DNA from: Syntrophaceae bacterium UBA2208
Lineage (GTDB): Bacteria > Desulfobacterota > BSN033 > UBA1163
Assembly: GCA_002327885.1 (NCBI GenBank)
Contig: DCUS01000180.1
Coordinates: 10,430-28,273 of the forward strand
Length of the DNA: 17,844 nt
Reading direction: 5' to 3'
Below, piece after piece: positions 1 to 6,353 of this stretch; within the stretch, counting starts at the first letter, position 1; the number at the start of each line of letters is the position of its first letter. The notes below the pieces were generated by a model. That model was not told where the DNA came from. It saw only the letters and a program-made list of their open reading frames with translations, and made no database searches. A program made the translations under genes and the position numbers.

Positions 1-816
1 GATACGGTTCAGCGTTATGGTGTGACGATGACCATGTGGGTTCCGACCCAGTTGGCGATGCTGATCAATCATCCTGGAGCCAAAAAGTATAATGTATCTA
101 CCTTAAATAAAATCTGGTATGGTTCTTCGCCCATCAGTCCCACTGTGCTGGAGGGCTCCATGGATTTATTCAAGGCAGGGTTCTACCAGTGGTATGGACA
201 GACCGAGACGGGAATGGTTTCGGTGCTACGGCCGGAAGACCATCAGGAACGGTCTCAATGCACTGGCCGTGAGATGTTCAATGCTGACCTTCGGGTGGTG
301 GATGAAGAAGGGAATGACACGCCTGTGGGAGAAGTGGGTGAAATTATATGCGCTCAAGAGCCCTTGGGCATGATCGGCTACTACAAAATGGATGAAGCCA
401 ACAAGCGAGTCATTCGGGATGGCTGGATACACACTGCGGATCTGGCCAGAGCAGAGGGGGAAGGATATTTTACGATCGTTGATCGTTTGACGGATATGAT
501 AATCAGCGGGGCGGAGAATATCTATCCCAAAGAAATTGAAGATGTCATTGGCAGTCATCCTGGAGTGCGAGAGGTCGCCGTGTTTGGAATTCCGGATAAG
601 ATCTATGGTGAAGCAGTCTGTGCCGTGGTGGTCAAGAAGGAAGGGCATTCGTTGGACCAGGAGGTAATTATTAACTTCTGTGCCTCTAAACTTGCCGGTT
701 ACAAGAAGCCCAAGAGGGTGGAATTTATGGAAGACCTTCCTAAAAATCCCTCTGGGAAGGTGACCAAGAATGTATTGAGAGACCCCTATTGGGCTGATCG
801 AAAGAAACGGGTTTGA
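1..816 (+). CDS. AMP-forming acyl-CoA synthetase (ANL family), 5'-truncated by window edge
   Basis: This is the C-terminal 271 residues of a class I adenylate-forming enzyme that activates a carboxylic acid to acyl-AMP and then to acyl-CoA. The frame is open from base 1, so the start lies outside the window. Visible core motifs (fragment numbering) are QWYGQTETG at about 63-71, GWIHTADLA at about 141-149, the hinge region DRLTDMIISGAENIYPKEIE at about 161-180, and the C-terminal PKNPSGKVTK at about 247-256, whose SGK lysine (about 253) is the usual catalytic lysine. The gene ends 7 bases before a DUF35 gene and is followed by a thiolase, which suggests a fatty-acid-like or aromatic-acid degradation cluster. 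The family is secure. The substrate (medium/long-chain fatty acid or aryl acid) cannot be told from this fragment. Confidence 0.93.
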   Translation, partial: DTVQRYGVTMTMWVPTQLAMLINHPGAKKYNVSTLNKIWYGSSPISPTVLEGSMDLFKAGFYQWYGQTETGMVSVLRPEDHQERSQCTGREMFNADLRVVDEEGNDTPVGEVGEIICAQEPLGMIGYYKMDEANKRVIRDGWIHTADLARAEGEGYFTIVDRLTDMIISGAENIYPKEIEDVIGSHPGVREVAVFGIPDKIYGEAVCAVVVKKEGHSLDQEVIINFCASKLAGYKKPKRVEFMEDLPKNPSGKVTKNVLRDPYWADRKKRV

Positions 817-823
817 GGTTCAA

Positions 824-1267
824 ATGGAAAAAACTTCATTGAATGAAACGAATCTAACATGGTCATTGGTGGAAGAAGGATTGTTCGAATATCCATTAGC
901 TAACGACCAGTTGTCGGCTTTACTTGCCAGTCACTGTAAGAATTGTGGGAAAACCTTTTTCCCTAAACGTCCCCTTTGTCCATTCTGTTTTGAAAAAGGA
1001 GAGATGGAAGAGATAAAACTTGATAGGCGAGGGATCATCTATGCCTGTACCGTGATTCACCGCAATTCACCCACTGGGATCATTGCCCCTTATGCTTATG
1101 GCTATGTGGATATACCCGTCAACAAGGTGCGTGTATTTGGTCTATTTACTGGGGGTGATCCCTTATCCTTTGTTCCTGGTCAGGAAGTGGAACTGGTCGT
1201 GGACCCTATCAAGGTAGACCACCAAGGGAAACAAATTATCGGATATAGATTCAAACCTTTATCTTAA
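824..1267 (+). CDS. DUF35 zinc-ribbon/OB-fold protein, thiolase partner
   Basis: The 147-residue product has a rubredoxin-like zinc ribbon, C38-X2-C41 and C52-X2-C55, followed by a beta-rich segment of about 80 residues that fits the OB-fold of the DUF35 family. Proteins of this family act as acyl-CoA-binding subunits or bridges for thiolases and related enzymes, for example BbsA with BbsB, ChsH2 partners in steroid side-chain degradation, and the archaeal thiolase/HMG-CoA synthase complex. The ATG at 824 is preceded by GAGG at a 5-base spacing, and this Shine-Dalgarno overlaps the stop of the ligase gene. The thiolase gene follows after 11 bases, so co-translation and complex formation are likely. 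That it binds this neighbour is inferred from context. Confidence 0.88.
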   Translation: MEKTSLNETNLTWSLVEEGLFEYPLANDQLSALLASHCKNCGKTFFPKRPLCPFCFEKGEMEEIKLDRRGIIYACTVIHRNSPTGIIAPYAYGYVDIPVNKVRVFGLFTGGDPLSFVPGQEVELVVDPIKVDHQGKQIIGYRFKPLS

Positions 1268-1278
1268 AAGAGGTCATT

Positions 1279-2430
1279 ATGCGAGAGGTCTTTATTATTG
1301 GGGCGGGCATGACCCAATTTGGCAGACATCTGGATAGGAACCTGAGGGATCTTGGACGAGAGGCATGCTTAAACGCCCTCCGAGATGCTGGGATTACCCC
1401 AAAGAAGGTCGAGGCTGGATATTGCGGCAATGCCCTTGCTTCCGCACTTCAGGGTGAGACAGGGGTAGGGCAGAATGTTTTCTGGGAAGTGGGGATCAAC
1501 GAGATTCCCATTGTTAATACTGAGAACGCATGTGCCTCTGGATCGACAGCACTGAGAGAGGGATGGATGGCGATCGCTGGCGGTTTTTATGATTTGGTCA
1601 TCGTTGCCGGAGTAGAAAAGACGGTGATGCCAAAAGGTACGATGCTTAACGTGGGTGCGGCAGAGTTAGAAACGAAATTAGGCGATGTTTTTCCTGGACA
1701 GTTTGCACTGATTGCACAAAAACATATGGAGCGATACGGGACAACCCGTGAGCAATTAGCCAAGGTTTCAGTAAAAAACCATTTCAACGGAGCACTTAAT
1801 CCTTACGCACAATTTCAAAAACAGGTAACTGTGGAAGAAGTTCTCAACTCACCGCTTGTGGCCGATCCCCTCACTCTATTCTCCTGTTGTCCAAACAGTG
1901 ACGGTGCGGCAGCTTTGATCCTGTGCAGTAAAAGGAAGGCTCAGAAAATGAAGGTCAGAACAGTAAGAATAGCTGCTTCCACTCTTACTTCAGGAACATA
2001 TGACAACCAACGGGATATCACCGGTTGGGAGATAGAGAAAAGGGCGGCAGAAGGGGCCTACGAGATGGCCTCCTTAGGTCCTAAAGACATAGATTTGGTT
2101 GAGGTCCATGATGCTTTTACCATTTCTGAAATCATCCACTATGAAGACCTTGGGCTATGTGCACCCGGAGAAGGGGGCCGTCTTATTGATGAAGGGGCAA
2201 CTAAACTGAGTGGAAGAATCCCTGTCAATCCCAGTGGGGGGTTATTGGCCAAAGGTCATCCCGTCGGAGCATCGGGTGTTGCGCAGGTGGTAGAGATTGT
2301 CTGGCAGCTTCGGGGTGAAGGAGGAAAGAGGCAGATCAAAAACTCACGGGTTGGTCTCGCACAAATCATGGGTGGATATAAAGAAGGGGATACTCGGGCC
2401 TGTACGGTCCACATTCTTATAAAAGATTGA
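1279..2430 (+). CDS. Thiolase-family acyl-CoA acyltransferase (SCP-x/BbsB-like)
   Basis: The 383-residue protein has the thiolase fold. The nucleophilic cysteine is C85 in NACASGSTAL, a histidine lies in VEVHDAF (H277), and the GHPVGASG motif carries H327. The usual second catalytic Cys of degradative thiolases (a C-x-G near the C terminus) is absent; the region reads GLAQIMGG (about 359-366), as in SCP-x/archaeal-type thiolases. Such enzymes usually require or associate with a DUF35 protein, which is encoded immediately upstream. The start at 1279 follows AAGAGG by 5 bases. It may cleave or form a beta-ketoacyl-CoA. BbsB-like benzoylsuccinyl-CoA thiolase activity is one possibility, but the substrate is not determined. 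It is the last gene before the convergent ribosomal operon. Confidence 0.9.
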   Translation: MREVFIIGAGMTQFGRHLDRNLRDLGREACLNALRDAGITPKKVEAGYCGNALASALQGETGVGQNVFWEVGINEIPIVNTENACASGSTALREGWMAIAGGFYDLVIVAGVEKTVMPKGTMLNVGAAELETKLGDVFPGQFALIAQKHMERYGTTREQLAKVSVKNHFNGALNPYAQFQKQVTVEEVLNSPLVADPLTLFSCCPNSDGAAALILCSKRKAQKMKVRTVRIAASTLTSGTYDNQRDITGWEIEKRAAEGAYEMASLGPKDIDLVEVHDAFTISEIIHYEDLGLCAPGEGGRLIDEGATKLSGRIPVNPSGGLLAKGHPVGASGVAQVVEIVWQLRGEGGKRQIKNSRVGLAQIMGGYKEGDTRACTVHILIKD

Positions 2431-2541
2431 CGGGTTCTTGTTTCAGAAAAGAATCTGAGTGAAGGCCTACCGGCTTAACCTGACTGACAATTCAGGAGGA
2501 ACGGCCACCGTCAACTTGAGTCTCCTTCAGGACATTCCATT

Positions 2542-2575
2542 AAAAAGAGGGATTGCATAAACTGCAATCCCTCTT
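2542..2575 (-). terminator. Rho-independent terminator of the S10-spc-alpha operon
   Basis: A perfect 13-base inverted repeat (2545-2557 with 2563-2575, AAGAGGGATTGCA and its complement) encloses a 5-base loop. Read on the minus strand it is followed by a run of five T (2546-2542), the layout of an intrinsic terminator. It lies 24 bases after the rplQ stop codon. On the plus strand there is no T-run after the stem, so it should act mainly on the ribosomal operon, although the stem could also slow transcription arriving from the thiolase gene. Confidence 0.9.
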
Positions 2576-2599
2576 GCGTTACAAAGTTTCCTCTGTTTA

Positions 2600-3112
2600 T
2601 TATTTACTCTTTTCTTCTGAAGGTTTTTTCTCCGGTTTGGTCTTTTTCTCCTTCGAAGTTTCTTTTTCTTCTTTCTTGGCTTTCTTTTTAGAAGTCACTT
2701 TTCCGATGGCTTCTTTGGCTTTTTTTATCGTCGATTTTTTCTTCTCTTCCGGATGAGAAAAGGTCACCAGTTCAACGAGGGAAAGGGGAGCTCCATCCCC
2801 CTGCCGCCATCCCAATTTGTAGACTCGGGTATAGCCTCCTTCTCGATCTTTAAATTTGGGGGCGATTTCATCAAAGAGTTTCTTGACGACCCCCTCGTTC
2901 CGAAGAAGGGCAAAGGCTTGCCTTCTGGCATGAAGGGTTCCCTTTTTCCCGAGGGTGATGATTCGATCCGCCCAATTTCGGAGTTCTTTTCCCTTAGCCA
3001 AAGTGGTCCTGATCCGTTCGTATTGAAGCAACGAGACCAGCATATTCCGAAACATCAGCTCTCGATGCTGAGTGTGACGACTTAATTTTCTTCCTGCAAC
3101 ACGGTGCCTCAT
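2600..3112 (-). CDS. rplQ: 50S ribosomal protein L17 (bL17) with long Lys/Glu-rich C-terminal tail
   Basis: L17 binds 23S rRNA near the exit-tunnel side of the large subunit. The N-terminal part (MRHRVAGRKLSRHTQHRELM and on to about residue 118, GAPLSLVELVTF) is typical L17. The family is commonly about 117-130 residues; here the protein is 170. The extra 52 residues (about 119-170, encoded at 2600-2758) are almost only Lys, Glu, Ser, Thr and Pro, with about 20 lysines, and are probably disordered. The ATG at 3112 is preceded by AGGAG at a 6-base spacing, and that site overlaps the rpoA TAG. It is the last gene of the operon, followed by the terminator at 2542-2575. Confidence 0.97.
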   Translation of the reverse strand: MRHRVAGRKLSRHTQHRELMFRNMLVSLLQYERIRTTLAKGKELRNWADRIITLGKKGTLHARRQAFALLRNEGVVKKLFDEIAPKFKDREGGYTRVYKLGWRQGDGAPLSLVELVTFSHPEEKKKSTIKKAKEAIGKVTSKKKAKKEEKETSKEKKTKPEKKPSEEKSK

Positions 3113-3121
3113 CCCCTGCTC

Positions 3122-4147
3122 CTATCCAATGGCTCCTGATTCCATTTCATCTTCTGATTTCTTGGGCGGCCAATGGTCTAATTTCATTCCTAAGCTGAGT
3201 TCCATTTCTGATAAAATTTCCTTAATTTCGTTTAATGATTTCCGGCCAAAGTTCTTGGTCGCCAAAATTTCCGCTTCGGTTTTCTGAACCAAATCCCCAA
3301 TTAACTTGATGTTTGCATGCTTTAAACAGTTGGCGGACCGGACGGAAAGCTCTAACTCATCTACGCTGCGGAGGAGATTTTCATTGACGGTTTCCCTTTC
3401 CTCCTCAGTTTCTTCAGAATAGGAAATCTCCGTTTCTTCCTCTTCTTCAAAGGTGATGAAAATGGAGAGTTGATCTTTCATAATCTTGGCTGCATGGGCA
3501 ATGGCTTCCTCTGGATCCAAACTCCCATCCGTCCAAACCTCCAAGGTCAACTTGTCATAATCGGTGACCTGTCCAACACGGGCATTGGCCACCATATAGT
3601 TTACTTTTTTGATCGGAGAAAAGATAGCATCCATGGGAACCGTTCCAATCGGTTGGCCCTCGTCCTTGTTTCGTTCTGCAGAAACGTAACCCCTTCCCAT
3701 CTTGACCAGCATTTCCATGGAGAGTTTGCTATCTCTGGAAAGGGTTGCGATATAATGATCGGGGTTGAGGACTTCGACCGCATCCCCTGTATCGATATCC
3801 CCTGCCTTGAGCACTTTGGGACCCTCCGCCTTCACCCGGATGGTTTTGGGACCCTCTGTGTGAAGTTTCAGCCTCACCTCTTTCAGATTGAGGATGATTT
3901 CGGTGACATCCTCTTTGGTTCCGGGAATCGTTGAAAATTCATGGAGAACGCCATCAATTTTAACCGATGTAATCGCCGCACCTTGCAAGGAGGAAAGGAG
4001 GATACGTCGAAGAGAGTTTCCAATCGTGATGCCGAAGCCTCTCTCAAAAGGCTCCGCCGTAAACTTTCCATAGAAAGGGGTCTGAGTTTCTTTTTCAACT
4101 TCCAACCGTTTGGGTCGAATCAGGTCTTTCCAACTTTTTTGTTGCAT
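3122..4147 (-). CDS. rpoA: DNA-directed RNA polymerase subunit alpha
   Basis: Alpha dimerises to nucleate RNA polymerase assembly, and its C-terminal domain contacts UP elements and activators. The 341 residues comprise the N-terminal domain (about 1-232, with ERGFGITIGNSLRRILLSSL near 35-54), a linker, and the C-terminal domain (about 262-330). The DNA-contact motif VRSANC gives R270 and N273, equivalent to E. coli R265 and N268. The linker is unusually acidic, with a run of five Glu at about 234-238 and a second cluster at about 245-252. The start ATG follows GGAGG closely. It is placed between rpsD (12-base gap) and rplQ (9-base gap), as in most bacteria. Confidence 0.98.
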   Translation of the reverse strand: MQQKSWKDLIRPKRLEVEKETQTPFYGKFTAEPFERGFGITIGNSLRRILLSSLQGAAITSVKIDGVLHEFSTIPGTKEDVTEIILNLKEVRLKLHTEGPKTIRVKAEGPKVLKAGDIDTGDAVEVLNPDHYIATLSRDSKLSMEMLVKMGRGYVSAERNKDEGQPIGTVPMDAIFSPIKKVNYMVANARVGQVTDYDKLTLEVWTDGSLDPEEAIAHAAKIMKDQLSIFITFEEEEETEISYSEETEEERETVNENLLRSVDELELSVRSANCLKHANIKLIGDLVQKTEAEILATKNFGRKSLNEIKEILSEMELSLGMKLDHWPPKKSEDEMESGAIG

Positions 4148-4159
4148 ATTGCCTCCAAA

Positions 4160-4786
4160 TTACTTCGAATACAACTCGACGATTAACTTTTCCTGGATAG
4201 GGAGTGTCATTTCCTCTCGGGTTGGCAGACCCTTCACACTCCCTTTCAGTTGTTCCTTGTCCAATTCCAACCATTGGGGGACCCCTCGCCGAGCCACCCC
4301 CTCTAAAGCCTCTAAGATACGTACGATCTTTTTGCTCTTTTCCCGGAGCTCAATGACATCCCCCGGCTTCACGAGATAGGAAGGAATATTTACCTTGGAA
4401 TGATTGACCAAGAAATGGTTATGGCGAACGAGTTGCCTCGCTTCGTTTCTTGAATTGGTAAAACCGAGTCGGTAAATGGTGTTATCTAACCTCCTTTCTA
4501 AAAGGAAGAGGAGCGTTTCTCCAGTAATTCCTTTTTGTCGGTCGGCTTCTTTAAAAATGTTCCGAAACTGGTTTTCCAGAACCCCGTATATTCTTTTAAC
4601 TTTCTGTTTTTCACGAAGCTGGGTTCCATAGTCCGAGAACTTTTTTCTACTTTGACCATGTTGCCCCGGAGGGTAATTCCTCCGATCAAACGCACACTTT
4701 TCTGTATAACATCTCTCTCCTTTGAGAAAGAGTTTAAGATTTTCTCTCCGACACAGACGACAAACCGATTTCGTATGTCTTGCCAA
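4160..4786 (-). CDS. rpsD: 30S ribosomal protein S4 (uS4), zinc-binding form, TTG start
   Basis: S4 is a primary 16S rRNA binder that nucleates 30S assembly and helps set decoding accuracy. The 208-residue protein begins MARHTKSVCRLC and carries C9-X2-C12-X13-C26-X4-C31, the zinc-binding (C+) pattern. The S4 RNA-binding domain covers about residues 98-160 (RRLDNTIYRLGFTNSRNEAR). The initiation codon is TTG at 4786, preceded by AAGGAGG (4793-4799) at a 6-base spacing. That Shine-Dalgarno contains the last base pairs of the rpsK TAA, so the two genes are probably translationally coupled. S4 is a known autoregulator of the alpha operon in E. coli; no equivalent site is identifiable here. Confidence 0.97.
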   Translation of the reverse strand: MARHTKSVCRLCRRENLKLFLKGERCYTEKCAFDRRNYPPGQHGQSRKKFSDYGTQLREKQKVKRIYGVLENQFRNIFKEADRQKGITGETLLFLLERRLDNTIYRLGFTNSRNEARQLVRHNHFLVNHSKVNIPSYLVKPGDVIELREKSKKIVRILEALEGVARRGVPQWLELDKEQLKGSVKGLPTREEMTLPIQEKLIVELYSK

Positions 4787-4792
4787 CGTTGA

Positions 4793-4799
4793 CCTCCTT
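4793..4799 (-). promoter_or_regulatory. Shine-Dalgarno of rpsD, deciding a TTG start
   Basis: AAGGAGG read on the minus strand lies 6 bases before the TTG at 4786, and it overlaps the rpsK stop codon (4798-4800). No ATG is available at the conserved S4 N terminus, so the TTG is the start. Confidence 0.85.
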
Positions 4800-5187
4800 A
4801 CACCCTTCTCCGTTTAGGAGGGCGGCATCCATTGTGGGGGATGGGTGTGACATCCTTAATGAGATGGACCTTCAAGCCAGCTGCCTGAAGTGACCGCAGA
4901 GCCGATTCTCTTCCAGCCCCTGGACCCTTCACATAAACATCAATGGATCGAACACCTTGTTCCATCGCTTTTTTGGCGGCATCCTCCGCTGCCATTTGGG
5001 CAGCAAAAGGAGTGCTTTTTCGAGACCCCTTGAAACCTTGGGTGCCTGCGCTGGACCAGGTGATCACATTTCCCTCTGGATCGGTGATAGTGATGATTGT
5101 GTTATTGAATGTCGCTTGAATATGAGCAACTCCCACCTGAATATTCTTCTTTACCTTCTTTTTCTTTATTCCTTGCCCTTTGGGCAT
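4798..5187 (-). CDS. rpsK: 30S ribosomal protein S11 (uS11)
   Basis: S11 sits on the 30S platform and contacts the mRNA Shine-Dalgarno/E-site region with S7 and S18. The 129-residue product has the family features: a basic N terminus (MPKGQGIKKKKVKK), the central GVAHIQATFNNTIITITD stretch (about 19-36) and the conserved tail HNGCRPPKRRRV. The ATG at 5187 follows a GGAGG closely. Upstream lies an unusually long 195-base gap holding two copies of a terminal-inverted-repeat element. The copy nearest rpsK ends only a few bases before this Shine-Dalgarno. Confidence 0.98.
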   Translation of the reverse strand: MPKGQGIKKKKVKKNIQVGVAHIQATFNNTIITITDPEGNVITWSSAGTQGFKGSRKSTPFAAQMAAEDAAKKAMEQGVRSIDVYVKGPGAGRESALRSLQAAGLKVHLIKDVTPIPHNGCRPPKRRRV

Positions 5188-5196
5188 AACTCCTCC

Positions 5197-5294
5197 TTTA
5201 CCCCGTTAGAAAGGAAACCCTTTCATGTATTGTTGGATGAACTCCACGAGATGTCTTTTCAACTTAAGAGCCGCCTCCAAATTTTCTAACAGGG
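5197..5294. repeat. Element copy 2: about 98-base repeat with 12-base terminal inverted repeats
   Basis: The ends are CCCCGTTAGAAA (5201-5212) and TTTCTAACAGGG (5283-5294), inverted repeats that match at 11 of 12 bases. The remaining mismatch would be a G-U pair in RNA. By hand alignment the copy is about 60% identical to the adjacent copy at 5295-5391. The best-conserved interior block, read on the minus strand, is AAAGACATCTCGTGGAGTTC (5257-5238). There is no open reading frame of note. It lies directly before the rpsK Shine-Dalgarno. Confidence 0.75.
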
Positions 5295-5391
5295 TTTACC
5301 TCGTTCGAAATAAATCTCCCCCAATTACGGTGGATGAATTTCATAAAATGTCTTTCCAAGACCCAAGCCCCTTTACCGTTTTCTAACGGGG
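5295..5391. repeat. Element copy 1: tandem partner that supplies the rpsM stop codon
   Basis: The terminal inverted repeats are CCTCGTTCGAAA (5299-5310) and TTTCTAACGGGG (5380-5391), matching at 10 of 12 bases. The copy is head-to-tail with the one at 5197-5294 with no spacer. Its right end overlaps the end of rpsM: the last codons, Pro-Arg-stop, lie inside the terminal repeat. Confidence 0.72.
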
Positions 5392-5778
5392 CTTACTGGA
5401 CTTTTCCTTTTCTTTTTTCTTTCCGATGATAGCGCGGCGCGGTCCTTTTCGAGTCCTGGCATTGGTGTGAGTCCTCTGGCCGTGAAGCGGGAGAGATTTT
5501 CGATGTCGAAGTCCCCGGTAGGAACCGATATCCATCAATCGCTTGATGTTGGTGGCCGTGTCTCGTCTGAGATCTCCCTCGACCTTATATCCTTGTTCGA
5601 TAATATCTCGGATGCGAACCACCTCTGTCTCGGTGAGCTTGTTCACCTTGGTGTCCTTATGGATATTCGCCCTTTCGAGAATTTTATTGGAAGAAGCTCT
5701 TCCAATACCATAGATATAAGTGAGGGCGATCTCCACTCGTTTATCCTTTGGAAGATCGACTCCTGAAATGCGCGCCAT
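5383..5778 (-). CDS. rpsM: 30S ribosomal protein S13 (uS13)
   Basis: S13 is in the 30S head, contacts the P-site tRNA and forms bridges to the 50S subunit. The 131 residues begin with the canonical MARISGVDLPKDKRVEIALT, include the helix-hairpin-helix region (about 15-40) and end with the tRNA-contacting basic tail (GLRHRKSLPLHGQRTHTNAR, about 94-113). The ATG at 5778 follows AAGGGG by 6 bases. The C terminus after GPRRAIIGKKK is a non-conserved EKEKSSKPR whose last codons and TAG come from a repeat element (5295-5391). The gene is flanked on both sides by repeat-filled gaps (151 and 195 bases). Confidence 0.98.
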   Translation of the reverse strand: MARISGVDLPKDKRVEIALTYIYGIGRASSNKILERANIHKDTKVNKLTETEVVRIRDIIEQGYKVEGDLRRDTATNIKRLMDIGSYRGLRHRKSLPLHGQRTHTNARTRKGPRRAIIGKKKEKEKSSKPR

Positions 5779-5795
5779 AATATACCCCTTTGTTA

Positions 5796-5924
5796 AATTC
5801 CAATACCCAAATTACAAACCCCAAATAATTTCCAATTACCCAATTTCGAATGGACAAAGTGTTATTCATTTGGTCATTGGGATTTTGGCATTATTTGATG
5901 ATTGGTGCTTGGGATTTGGTTATT
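5796..5924. repeat. Long imperfect inverted repeat of CCAAAT/ATTTGG units
   Basis: The left arm (about 5796-5848) is rich in CCAAT, CCCAAAT and CCAAATAAT. The right arm (about 5869-5924) is rich in ATTTGG and TTGGGATTTTGG. Reverse-complementing the right arm gives a sequence that aligns with the left arm at roughly two-thirds of positions, including CAAATAAT and CCAA blocks. It would fold into a stem of about 50 base pairs with interruptions. It fills almost all of the rpmJ-rpsM gap. Confidence 0.7.
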
Positions 5925-5929
5925 CTCCT

Positions 5930-6043
5930 TTAACCTTGTCTCTGTTTGTGTTTGGGGTTTTCACAGATCACACGGATGACCCCTTTTCGTTTTACAATTT
6001 TACACTTGTCACAGATTTTTTTAACCGATGCCCTGACTTTCAC
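5930..6043 (-). CDS. rpmJ: 50S ribosomal protein L36 (bL36), zinc form, GTG start
   Basis: This 37-residue gene encodes MKVRASVKKICDKCKIVKRK followed by GVIRVICENPKHKQRQG, a standard L36. The zinc ligands are C11, C14, C27 and H32, the C+ form. L36 binds 23S rRNA near the base of the L7/L12 stalk region. The start is GTG at 6043 (read as Met), preceded by GAGGGAG, and the stop is TAA at 5930-5932. It lies between infA and rpsM, the usual place. The gene is intact despite being next to the long inverted repeat at 5796-5924. Confidence 0.95.
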   Translation of the reverse strand: MKVRASVKKICDKCKIVKRKGVIRVICENPKHKQRQG

Positions 6044-6115
6044 CGCTTCTCCCTCAATTCGTCAATCAATACGGGAACCCGAATGCATTGCCCTGAATCT
6101 GATATGGCTCAGGGT

Positions 6116-6334
6116 TTATTTCTCCCGAAAAATAATTCTCCCCCGCGAGAGATCGTAGGGGGAGAGTTCCACTGTCACCTTATCCCCGGGGAGGATTTTG
6201 ATGAAGTGCATTCTCATCTTTCCTGAAATATGAGCCAACACCTTGTGGCCGTTTTCTAATTCGACTCGGAACATCGCATTGGGAAGAGTTTCCAAGACCT
6301 TCCCTTCTACCTGGATTGCATCCTCCTTTGGCAT
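6116..6334 (-). CDS. infA: Translation initiation factor IF-1
   Basis: IF-1 is a single OB-fold protein that occupies the 30S A site during initiation. The product is exactly 72 residues, the usual length, beginning MPKEDAIQVEGKVLETLPNA and including the conserved HISGKMRMHFIKILPGDKV (about 35-53) and ending LSRGRIIFREK. The ATG at 6334 is preceded by GGAG. It lies between adk (19-base gap) and rpmJ (72-base gap). The methionine aminopeptidase gene (map) often found next to it is absent. Confidence 0.97.
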   Translation of the reverse strand: MPKEDAIQVEGKVLETLPNAMFRVELENGHKVLAHISGKMRMHFIKILPGDKVTVELSPYDLSRGRIIFREK

Positions 6335-6353
6335 AACGTCTCCATCCGCGCCC

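Noticed and set aside
2431..2541. Second terminator for the thiolase gene cluster on the plus strand
   Set aside because: Only weak complementary stretches (AGGAG with CTCCT at long distance) and no T-run; nothing convincing.
2553..2756. Hydrophobic Ser/Phe-rich small protein on the plus strand
   Set aside because: It is the complement of the Lys/Glu-rich tail of rplQ, whose AAA/GAA codons read as TTT/TTC; no Shine-Dalgarno or family similarity.
5197..5391. Possible CRISPR-like repeat array between rpsM and rpsK
   Set aside because: There are only two units with about 60% identity and no spacer; the units have terminal inverted repeats, not short identical repeats with unique spacers.
6060..6115. 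Hairpin CCCTGA...TCAGGG in the rpmJ-infA gap as a terminator or attenuator
   Set aside because: The stem is only 6 base pairs with a 12-base loop and has no T-run on the transcribed strand.
5720..6226. 168-residue plus-strand reading frame across the rpmJ-rpsM gap
   Set aside because: It runs antisense through rpsM, rpmJ and infA and across the ATTTGG repeat; composition is that of translated repeat.
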